From Oikopleura dioica (lineage: Eukaryota; Chordata; Appendicularia; Copelata; Oikopleuridae): a stretch of 64,000 nucleotides of DNA. Below, one piece after another: positions 27,384 through 36,659 of this stretch. Made by a program: the position numbers and the translations under genes. How positions within the stretch are numbered: the stretch's first letter is position 1; each line of letters starts with the position of its first letter. Under the pieces are notes generated by a model. The model was not told the DNA's origin. It saw nothing but the letters and a program-made list of their open reading frames with translations, and did not search any database. The stretch spans positions 12,260,157 through 12,324,156 of the forward strand of contig OU015566.1 of NCBI GenBank assembly GCA_907165135.1, given 5' to 3'.

Positions 27384-29588
27384 AAGCTCTCCGGACAAGA
27401 GCATACGGGCTCCTGGCGTTTTTCCTTGCGATTGTGCACAATGTTTTCCTGATTTACCATGTCGATGTTTATGTTTACTCCTACAAGGTTTGATCAAATT
27501 TTGAAGACGAAATCGAAACCGATTTTTAGGTTGATAAAGGGTCATTCTGGCTCGGAGAAATTATCTTTTTGCTGTGGAACTCGATCAACGATCCTCTTTT
27601 CGGATATCTCTCCGACGTCGACCTAGTATCGGAAAATACGAAGAAGCATTATGCAGAAGATCTCGTTCTACGTCGCCTAAAATCCATTCGCACTTACGGA
27701 CCACTTTTATGTCTGAGCTTCTTTCTTTTCTGGATTCCCTTTCTCCCCGTTTGGACCCACTTCGTTGTTGGTATCTGCTTGTATGACAGTTTCCTGACTG
27801 TGATGGATTTAAATATGAATTCCTTATTGGCAGATATCTCCTCGTCGATGGAAGAGAGGACTGCTTTGTCGAAGAGTCGGTCTTTAGGAAATATTGTTGC
27901 TTCAATTTCTGTNNNNNNNNNNNNNNNNNNNNNNNNNNNATTATTTCAAGGTATGCTATCAGCTAAAATCTGTATCAAAAGGCCTTTAGATTTTCTGTTT
28001 CTGTATTTCCGTCTTATCTGGCTTTGGTTTCTTTTTGATTTCTTCAACCCTCATCCGCCAATTCGAGCCCAAATCATTCGCCTCAGAAGATTCGCAACTT
28101 CTACCATCAATTGTTTCAAATATCAAATTGCCTTCGCTCAATTTAGCCGCTATTGTCGCGGCTTTATCGTACCTGTCGCAGCTGTGCTCGATGCACAACT
28201 TTCTGTATTTTGTGATGATGAGCCTGATTCAAGTTTTTCATTGTCACTTCAATTCAAGTTTCATGCCGCTCTTTGTTGTAAGTATAATTTTCATTTTTCT
28301 AGGAGAAACGGATTCTTTTCAGTCATTGCTGCTCAAAGATCATTTTCCCTCATACTTCTGTCCCCTTTTGATGGGCCTCTCTTTTCTTTTACCGCATCTG
28401 AATAACTTTTACTTCCTACGTTTGTGTCAAAAGCAGGGAACGTATCATGTTATCCAAGGTAAGCACACTCTTTAGGGGAGAGCTACGACTCGCCGGGATT
28501 TCTGGCCGAGCTACGACTTGCCGGGATTAGATGTGCAGAATCCCGACGAGTCGTAGCTGATGTTTTAGAAACTCTAGATAACAGAACTCTACGGAAGTAA
28601 AAAAGTGAAAAATTCGCCGATTATTGTTTTTGTTCGATCGTTATTAATAGAATATTATCGAAACAAATATGATTGGCAGTTAAATATTTTTGAACCCCTA
28701 ACCCTAACATTAAAATAGAAAAATCACACAAATACAAACTTACACGATGCTTCAACCAAATCTCACTGTCAAACAACTAAACACACAGTTAAAAACAAAA
28801 TTTAACAATAAATAATGTCTTCTGTTATAAAGAAAAATATTTCAAGTAAACTTTCATCAGTTTTGCAAAGCTAAATTTGGTAAAACTTTTATCCTAACCT
28901 TTATTTTAGAATGATTGAGGGTATTTATATCAGAATTTCTAGACCAGCTACGACTCGCCGGGATTTATTATGCAAGGTCCCGGCAAGTCCTGAAAATCCC
29001 GGCGAGTCGTAGCTCCCCGCTCTTTAGTGTACTCCTTGTTGACTTCAAGATCTTTAGGTCTCTTGGTGATCAAATTTCTCCTCGCATTCGCAGTCTACAT
29101 CGCCGACGTCAACTTGCTCTGGCTCATCGCTATCTTTATCATGTCCAACAGAATCTTCACCGAAGGAATTTGCCGACTTTGTGATCTCGTCATCGCCGAT
29201 TTGATCGACCAGGACTTTGTTGAAAACGACAGAAAAGTGACAGCCTCGGCTTTCTTTTTCGGATCAACCGCGCTTTTGACCAAGCCAGGCCAAAGTCTAG
29301 CGCCAATTATCGGTACCGCGCTGCTTACAGTAGCAGCTGGTTCGGATGATATCAGAGCGAGGACAGAAGAAGAAGCCCTTACAGAGGAAGATTTTAAGTC
29401 TTATTGCTTGGTACTGACAGGGGTGCCGATGGTTTGCTCGATTTTGCAAATTCTTATTTGGGTAAGCTTCATTTACTGATAACTTACGAGGATCAACCCT
29501 CTTTGTTCAGAAACAATTTGATCTGAAAGGAGGCAAGCTCCGTTACATAAAATCCGTCCGCCAAAAACAAGAAATCCACTCAATATAA
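27380..29588 (+). CDS. MFSD13A: MFSD13A/TMEM180-like major facilitator membrane protein
   Basis: Exons 27380-27487, 27530 to about 27910, about 28035-28458, 29058-29461 and 29511-29588; the border around the assembly gap (27913-27939) cannot be fixed. It is a multi-pass membrane protein of the MFS fold (GPH cation symporter-like) with no firmly known substrate. Diagnostic segments: VHNVFLIYHVDVYVYSYK then LLWNSINDPLFGYLSD near the N-terminus; HFNSSFMPLFVVSII and LPHLNNFYFLRLCQKQGTY; then IMSNRIFTEGICRLCDLVIA and ALLTKPGQSLAPIIGT, all matching TMEM180. One intron (28459-29057) carries MITE B; without it that intron is exactly 47 bp. The 5' flank carries MITE A and an overlapping uORF. Confidence 0.88.
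27913..27939. other. Assembly gap (27 N)
   Basis: A run of 27 N inside the MFSD13A gene. The true length is unknown, so the adjoining exon border is uncertain. Confidence 0.99.
28476..29019. mobile_element. hAT-like MITE, 544 bp, in an MFSD13A intron (element B)
   Basis: Ends share GCTACGACTCGCCGGGATTT in inverted orientation, with a 2-nt indel near the tip. The element is flanked by the 8-bp direct repeat CTCTTTAG (28468-28475 and 29020-29027). Each end also carries an inner inverted copy, so each end can fold by itself (28481-28551 and 28944-29013). The interior is AT-rich, has no transposase, and includes CCCCTAACCCTAAC (about 28695), a two-unit telomere-like stretch. The 8-bp duplication suggests hAT mobilisation. 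Confidence 0.9.
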
Positions 29589-29804
29589 ACCTACTCATCA
29601 ATCCGTCTATTTATTCGCTCAAAGATTTTCTTTCATTCACTGTATTTGCATCTCTCAAAGTTCCATCCTCTCCATTTTGTTTATATCGATTTTTACGCAA
29701 GAACCTAAAGGCTATATATTCTGATTCTTTCATAATTCTGTTCAAAACTCAATAAACTTTACGAATGATGAAAATAACTGAATGAACATTTGCAGAATGA
29801 GGTG

Positions 29805-32297
29805 ATGGATGCTAATAATTACGCTCGGGCAAAATTTGCTTACGAGCCTCAGAATGCTGATGAGCTCAGCCTCACCAAAGGCGACTATGTTGAGATTTTG
29901 AACAGCGAAGAAGAAGAATGGTGGGAGGCCCGTATTCTCACCTCGAATGAAAGAGGATGGATTCCAAAAGCATACTTGAGGCCGCTCAAAGGACAAAAAG
30001 AGCTCGACAAGGTCTTACGTTTACTGAGAAAAAGTCCAAAAGGAAGAAATTCTGGAGCAGAGCCGGTAGAAGCTGTGGTGCAAAATGACTGGTTCAAAAA
30101 AGTGTATATCGAAGTTATCGAAGATTCGAAGAAGTATCTGAGAGATGTGGAAGCGATAAGAACAACCTGTGCCAAAGTAAGGGAGGCTCTTGGAGACACG
30201 GCGTATGCAGTATCGAAGTTGGAAGCGAGCTCGGATAAACTGAGGGGAGTTGAAAATCGAATTGTAGAGAGATTTCAACATGATATTGACTCTGAGTCGC
30301 CAAGCGCTGGAAGAATCCTAAATGAGGTAAAAGTAACATCATGGATTGATTTAACGAAATGTATTAGACACTCGAAGAATACAGAAATGTTTATGAGTCG
30401 TATCACATCAACCACCCAACAGCAGTTGACTCCCTCCAACGCGAGCAACATCACATTCAGAACCTTGATCTCAATGCCATCAGATCATCCTGGGCGAAGC
30501 CACTTTTGAGATTAGAAAACTTTCCTTTGAGATTAAGAGATCTTGAGAAATATTATGGGGAAGCAGATGAGGATAGAAATCTTCTTGGTAAGTTTTTTAG
30601 CGAATTTTCTGAAGTAGCCCCCTTTTCAAGCCCGATCAATCTACCAAATTGAAGAAGTCCTACTCCAGAAGTGCCAGAGTATAAGGAAAAATAAAGAGCT
30701 CGAACTTGCTGTACTCCAGCAGCCTATCAGAAATTGGACTGGTGACTCTATCGATGAGCTCGGCTCTCTCAGACTAATGACTCCTGTAAGACCCTTCGAC
30801 TAGCAACACCTTCTGATTCTTCCTTTAGTTAATGATTCGCGCAGGTCGCGAAATCAAAGCTTTCAACGGCTATGGTCTCGTCTTTTCATCAGCTATTGTT
30901 TTGATCACAGCGACAGATCGCATGTCTGGATTCGTACTCGTTGCAAATATTCCAAAAGTTAAACTAGCGGTTTCGCGAAAGAGTGACACTTGTGTCGAGG
31001 TAGGATTATTTTATGTTCTCTTCCTTGATGTCGATTTTCAGACAACTGGTAACGCAGGTCACTTCTGGTTCGTCTTCGAGTCCAAAGAAGATACCGATGA
31101 GTGGTGGGGAGCAATGGAAGCTCTCAATGTTCAAATTTCAAAGTCGCTTTCGACAACCCAAATTCTTCATCCCTCTGATCGATCGAGCTTCTCTGAAGTG
31201 AACGGGCACGGACCTCGAAAAAGTCGAGAAAGACCAAGCTATTCTACTGAGAGCAGTGCTACCCTCAACGTTGATAACAAAAGAAATCCCAGATCAAAAT
31301 CTGGTAGTCCATTTGCAGTTATGGCACCGGTTAAACATGTTCCCATCAGAGTTTGTTGAATATCTAATTCTCTCTATTTTATGATTTTCTTAGACTTCAC
31401 GAAATCCAGTTGAATATTCTTCATACAACCACAATCAGTCCTCCCCACCACCGATCAAACTCTGTCCTTCTTCATCAACCTTATCCACAACAGGTATTTG
31501 AAGAATGCGCTGTCTTTTGTTTTGCGTTTTCATAATGCATCATAATAAAAGAGCAGCAATTTAATTATCTGTTGCTAGCCTCATCAACATTCTGCGCCCG
31601 ACCGACTCCCCCTTATCGAGCGACATCACCTCGTCCTGCCAGAAGTAAAGACAGAAAGTCAAAGACGTTCAGATCGAGAACGCCGGAACATCATCGAGAG
31701 ACGCGGCAGAATGTAAGAAAGATAAATCGGTTTTGAATACAATAATACCTCAATGAGGTCATTAACTCCTTGTGAAAAAATTATGGAAAAGTAAAGCCGT
31801 TTTTAAGCCCCGAGATCACTCGATAGAAGTGATGGGGATTTACGAAGCTTACAACTCGACAAACAGAAGGCGGAAAAACTCAGATCCATCTCTTGCTGCC
31901 GGTAGAATGAGCCAAATACCGCTTGCGAATCAACAGGCGTTTCATCGATCTATGGAAGAGTAATTGGCTAACTAAAGTGCACTTGTAATCATAATTTCTA
32001 GCTTGATGGAAATGAAAATATCAATTCTTCGTCAGGAGTTTGAGGAAAAGTTTGATAAGCTAAGAGAGCGGATAGAAACTGCTGATCAAGATCGATCTGT
32101 TTTAAAAGCGACAATCAGGTGAACAACGATTTAAATCGAAGGTCTCTTAAAAAGACTTCAGAGCGACTCGTAATAATCTACTAGAAGAACAGGCAACAAG
32201 GCGTCGACTTGAAGCAAAGATACAGGAGATGATTAATGAAAGAGATACACTTGAGCTTCCACCAGGAAAGGGTTACTTTGAAGACTTCAAAGTTTGA
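29805..32297 (+). CDS. ARHGEF7: PIX-family Rho GEF (ARHGEF7/ARHGEF6-like)
   Basis: Ten exons (29805-30326, 30368-30587, 30631-30785, 30829-30999, 31042-31350, 31394-31495, 31579-31712, 31808-31959, 32002-32119, 32162-32297) give 672 residues. PIX activates Rac/Cdc42 and links PAK to GIT at focal adhesions. Order: SH3 at residues 4-60 (ARAKFAYEPQNADELSLTKG, EEWWEARI, GWIPKAYL); DH domain (YESYHINHPTAVDSLQ, WAKPLLRLENFPLRLRDLEK, KNKELELAVLQQPIRNWTGD); PH domain (TATDRMSGFVLVANIPKV); a Pro/Ser-rich linker; the GIT-binding-like helix SIEVMGIYEAYNS; and a C-terminal coiled coil. There is no N-terminal CH domain in this model. The last residues FEDFKV look like a class II PDZ ligand, unlike the class I end of vertebrate beta-PIX. 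Confidence 0.9.
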
Positions 32298-32866
32298 AGG
32301 TTGAAGTAGCAAAATCTTAGCCTAAGATTCTTTGAACCAGAAGTAACCAAGCAAGAAAACGCATTCACTTCGCACTCTGAAGACCATTAAATGAAAATTA
32401 AAGAAGTACTTCCTCACTAAGAAATCTTCACTAAATAAAACTCAAAATCACCCAAGTGCTCCAAGTTCACGTGAAAAACCCCTTTTATTACATTTAAATT
32501 CAATGCCGCTAATGAATTGAATAAGTTCAGCTTAAAGCTTCCTCTCCCCTTTTATTTGTGTATCATTTTTTGTTCTTTGGAAGATGGCAAGCTGGATATT
32601 TTGCCTTTTTCTGAACCATTTCTTTACCAAATGAAAGCTTTCAATTTTATTTCACGCGTACTCGCATTCAAGAATCGCGATTTCAAATCTATTCTATCTG
32701 TACAATTTTCTTAGAATCTATCCAACCGCTATCATGTCCTCGAAAATGACTTATCAAAATGAAATCTTATGCATGTGCTTCAAATCGCCTGTTTTCCCAT
32801 TTCACCTAAATTCATAAAAAAACGAACAACTGCGCAATCAAAATCTAACGATGAACTTTAGAAAAG
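32298..32866. other. Intergenic region PIX to SUZ12
   Basis: 569 bp of AT-rich DNA with the PIX 3'UTR. CTTTAG at 32861, just before AAAAG-ATG, is a likely splice or trans-splice acceptor for SUZ12. Confidence 0.5.
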
Positions 32867-35332
32867 ATGAACGATATCGGAAGAGACCAGAGTCGGGAGG
32901 AGACGGAACGAATGCGCGCCAGCTTCGCTGCTGATTTTGCTGGAACGATTCGAGTTTATCAAGTGCTCAACGAACGATGGCAAGATAAAGCTCCTCCCTT
33001 TCTTTTGCGAAATATTGATTATATAAGAGACAACGATATAAGAGTAGCGAAAAAACCACCGAAAGAACCAAAAATTAACAAGCCATGCAAGAAGAAGCCA
33101 AAGCTAAAATCGCGAATCTCAGACGTAACAGAAAAATTGAAACTAACCGCACAGCCGGTTCGAACATGTGATTCTATGAGGATATCTCTCAATGGCATCC
33201 ATAATGTAAAAAACGTCGACGAGAGGGCACATAAAAACTTTGTCCAGTGCAAGATCAAATTCATCGGCAATACTGCTCCTCACAAACGAAAACCAACGGA
33301 AGAGCAAATTTTCAAGACGATCCAGACCTAGGATCGACAAATGCCCCCGAAATCCGGATCGGGTTTTCGTCGGATTTTCTCGAAGTCTGATTTTTCCGAT
33401 CGGGTTTTTGTCGGGTTTTCGTCGGGTTTTTGTCGGGTTTTTATCGGATTTTCGTAGGGTATTTTTCGGGTTTTTGTAGGGTATTTTTCGGGTTTTTGTC
33501 GGGTTTTTGTCGGGTCTTTGTCGGGTTCTTGTCGAGTTTTCACAACACTGAAGTTGAATCAAGTAAAATAAATCCAAATGGGGGAAAATAGACATAATTT
33601 TTGGCTAACAGAATTTCGGGTACTGTCTTTAATCAAACTGATGAGTAGATCCGAAGAGAAACCCGACGAAAATACCCTACAAAAATCCGATAAATGACCC
33701 TATAAATACCCGATTTTGTAGGGTCGCCAAAATTTCAGCGTCGGGTTTTTGTAGGGTCGGCAGAATCCAACAAAAACCCGACAAAAACGTCGGTTTTCGA
33801 TCGGGTGTCGGGTGGGACTTGTCGATCCTAGATCCAGACTGTCCTAATTTTGAATCCAAAGAAAGGAAGCTTTTCCGAGGGAATACAAATCGATCTTACC
33901 GATCTTGAAATGGCGTCCAGAGTTTTGTTTGAATGCCAGTTTCCTGAAATTACGAAGAATTCAAAAAATCATTCGCCAAGAAAGCGCCAAAAGATAGACA
34001 ACCATCCTGTAGATTCTCTTCATGGGCTTTGGGTTGCGTACTGGGGCATTTCTCCGCCTATCCGCGAAGGTGAGCATACGCTGATGCTTGAATCGGGAAT
34101 CAAAACTGAAAAAGACTCAAAACCGCCGCCAAAGAAAATGGCATCGTGGCAGACTTTTGATCAAAATCTCGAAGGGTTACCTCCATTTGGCGTTTCGCAG
34201 GAACCGCATGTCTGCTTCAACCTTTCGTGGACCGAGGCGATCAGTCACTTGCGCAGCGATCTGAAGCGTTCTTTCCTCCCTTCCGCTTGTAAAGACGCAA
34301 CTCGAGTTCATTACCAGCTCTATTATATGTCGAAATCTCGCGTCTGTACCCAAACGTATGACCAGCCCCTGTGCCAATTCTGCGAAATCAAGCCAGATCC
34401 AGTCGATGCTAGCCGTTACGGAAAACCAGTAACGCGTACTAGAGTGTTTAAATCCGTCAAGGATCTCATGTGCCACTTGAAAAATTGTCACGATAAATTT
34501 GTGTTCCGATCGCCGGAAGAACGAGCCATCAAAGAAGGGCAAGAGCTCGAAACTGTCTTCATCGAGGTCTATCCGAATCCGAAATATGTGCGGAGCTACC
34601 TCGGGAACTCGAAAAACACTCTTGAGTCGCTTCGAAAAGGCGAAACGAAGGTGCTTGTCTGGCGCGGTGTTCACGTGGATCCAGACGAAACGTACAACAA
34701 GGAATACGAATTCACAGACTGCTCGTTGACTTCTTTTGGACATACCAGACTTTACTTTCACACAAGCTACAACTTGCCGATAAGGGCGTGCGAATTCGAG
34801 TACGATAGTGAGGACGATCAGTCGCACGAGTTCAACTGGGTTCGCTCTCACATGGTCAAGCAAATTGATGAATTTACAGATGTCAACGAGGTTACTTTTT
34901 ATCAGAAGTATTTTGAATAAAATATTATTCAGGATGAGAAATTGATCATGAAGCTTTGGAATCATCAACTGATGGTTACTCGTGTATTGTCCCAGCAACA
35001 ACTTCTTGAAGCATGCAGAACTATATCCAGAAAGTATGGAAAATTCATCTACAAAAGAAATGTCCGACGCAATTGGTTGCTTCATCTCCTTAACTTGGTC
35101 GACCACTGTCTCTTAAAAGCTTCGGAAGTCCCGAAAATAATGGTCTTGATGGGTAATCACACTATTCTCTGTTTTTTTTCTACTATTTTTAGATGAATGT
35201 GTAAAAGACGAATCAATTCCATACGAAGAACCTGATATTACTGGAGATAAAGCACATGAGGAAAATCTGAAGAAAATCATAGAAGACTCGGCCAAAAGAA
35301 ACTGTCATTTCTCAAAGAAAACAGATGCATAA
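32867..35332 (+). CDS. SUZ12: SUZ12, Polycomb repressive complex 2 subunit, interrupted by a MITE
   Basis: SUZ12 is a core PRC2 subunit needed for EZH2-dependent H3K27 methylation. Exons: 32867-34890 (containing MITE C), 34933-35152 and 35193-35332. Without the element and one target copy (512 nt) the model gives 623 residues in one frame. Seen: N-terminal FLLRNIDYIR-type motif; C2-like strand VLILNPKKGSF; the WD-binding-like SWQTFDQNLEGLPPFG; a zinc finger (CQFCEIKP and HLKNCHDKFVF); and the VEFS box (FEYDSEDDQSHEFNWVRSH, QIDEFTDVNE, LIMKLWNHQLMVTRVLSQQQ), which contacts EZH2. As read, the frame stops at 33331 inside the element. The protein is therefore made only if the element is spliced out, or not made from this allele. 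Confidence 0.93.
33328..33831. mobile_element. hAT-like MITE, 504 bp, inside the SUZ12 coding exon (element C)
   Basis: Perfect 13-bp terminal inverted repeats CTAGGATCGACAA and an exact 8-bp target duplication ATCCAGAC (33320-33327 and 33832-33839). The left half is a tandem array of about a dozen TCGGGTTTTTG-like units. The right half carries the same units in the opposite direction, so the whole element can fold back. No transposase. Confidence 0.95.
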
Positions 35333-35499
35333 AATCCTGTTCATTCCGAACGTAGAAACTCACACTGCCTCTCTGCAGACAAACTACAGCCTGACTTATG
35401 GCCCATAAGTTGTGGCCTAAACACAACTGCCCATTATCACCCTTTTTACAATAAAACGAACGAAGAAAAAAAGTTCATTTGCGTACTCTTAGATACAGG

Positions 35500-36620
35500 A
35501 TGATAGGGCGACATGTGCGGACGTTGAGTTCAAGTGCTGTCCATAAATTTCGAGGGCATGGAAACGCGATGAATTGGTTCGCGCCAAACATTACTCCGGA
35601 AGCGAAATATCAGAGGTGAATCAAAAATTCCAAAATGAACATTTTCTATGACCAATGAATTTTTCGAAGATCAAATAAAAATGCCTGAACAGGACCATTG
35701 TACGTTGTTCATTTCATTTGTACGTCTGTCATTTAGAAAACAATGGCTACACAGCCTCGAGAAAAAGCAACACAACGACATGGGCGAGTGGTCCAAGAAG
35801 AATAATATGATCTATCCGCCCTTAGAAGAGGGCCAGCCTCCCCGACCTCATGAAATTTATTGGGGCAGAAGCAGAGTAGCAATTTCAAAAAGAGTCATGG
35901 CAAGAACTTGGTAAGTTAGTGTGAAAATAAATGCTCGAAATTGAGCTTGACATTCAGTTAAATTTCTGTCATATTGTTAACTACGCTAACATGGTTGTTT
36001 ACAGCCCCTAATGCGGCTATAAACTCCTCACGAGTTGTTTAAATTGTCATGATAAAGGGCAGACACAGAATACGCGATTATCTCGCGTTGTTAATAATAC
36101 GATTTGTGTATTGAGAATTTTCCTCTCTGAAAATGAGATTTTTTGAAATCAAGGAAGACTAACTTTTGGATTTTTAGTTTGACTGTGAACAATTTGGAGC
36201 TACAAGATGCTCTGGACAAGATGTACAACTTAAAAGCGCGCGAAGGATTTATTGTGAGTTAGCGACGTCCCATCAATCAGCCAAAAATGAACGTTTGCTT
36301 TCTTTTCAGATGTACGAAATTTTACGAGAAGCTAGAGACTTTGCCAGCAAGCGGGCCCCGAGCGCAAGCACGTTCCACATCGCTGAGTGCTGGGCAACAA
36401 TCTTGAACAGAGAGTATAGACATGGATATGCCATTTTAAGGTTTGCCCTTATCAAAAACTTTTTTCATAAAGAAATTTTAGAAAACGCGATTTAACAAAT
36501 ATTTATGTGCTCTTGCGCGAAGGACCACCCCCACCCGAGCGAACAAAGTTGACAACAGAAGACGCCATTGATCACTATCTTCAAGGGCATAGAGAGAAAG
36601 AGATTCCTTTTACTTGGTAA
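35500..36620 (+). CDS. MRPL22: Mitochondrial ribosomal protein uL22m
   Basis: Five exons (35500-35615, 35737-35910, 36178-36253, 36310-36440, 36482-36620) give 211 residues, close to the human length. uL22m lines the peptide exit tunnel of the mitochondrial large ribosomal subunit. The basic, Ser-rich N-terminus (MIGRHVRTLSSSAVHKFR) fits a mitochondrial targeting sequence. The L22 fold is seen in LTVNNLELQDALDKMYNLKA, YEILREARDFASKRAPS, FHIAECWATI and the C-terminal LLREGPPPPERTKLTTEDAI, matching the MRPL22 tail. SPECC1 starts 39 bp downstream, so the two probably form an operon. Confidence 0.9.
36144..36158 (+). repeat. 15-mer TGAAATCAAGGAAGA, copy 3
   Basis: Exact copy in an MRPL22 intron, about 19 nt before the AG acceptor at 36177. 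Confidence 0.8.
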
Positions 36621-36659
36621 ACAACTTGTTACATAAGTTTTGAGTGTGTGTTTTTCAGA
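36621..36659 (+). promoter_or_regulatory. MRPL22-SPECC1 39-bp intercistronic spacer with trans-splice acceptor
   Basis: The spacer ends in TGTGTTTTTCAG followed by one base and the ATG at 36660. It is too short for an independent promoter plus 5'UTR, and the acceptor has no upstream exon to join. This is the signature of an operon resolved by spliced-leader trans-splicing. Confidence 0.6.

Noticed and set aside
28690-28710. CCCTAACCCTAAC telomere-like stretch
   Set aside because: Only two units, inside MITE B; not an interstitial telomere block.
30311-30509. Extension of the first PIX exon past 30326 in frame
   Set aside because: The frame stays open by chance across a short intron. The correct frame after the acceptor at 30367 restores the conserved DH-domain helix.
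33143-33595. Minus-strand frame with Lys-Thr-Arg-Pro-Asp repeats
   Set aside because: It is translation of the tandem units inside MITE C, not a gene.
34177-35106. 309-codon minus-strand frame opposite SUZ12
   Set aside because: It is antisense to a well-conserved SUZ12 coding region; no family resemblance.
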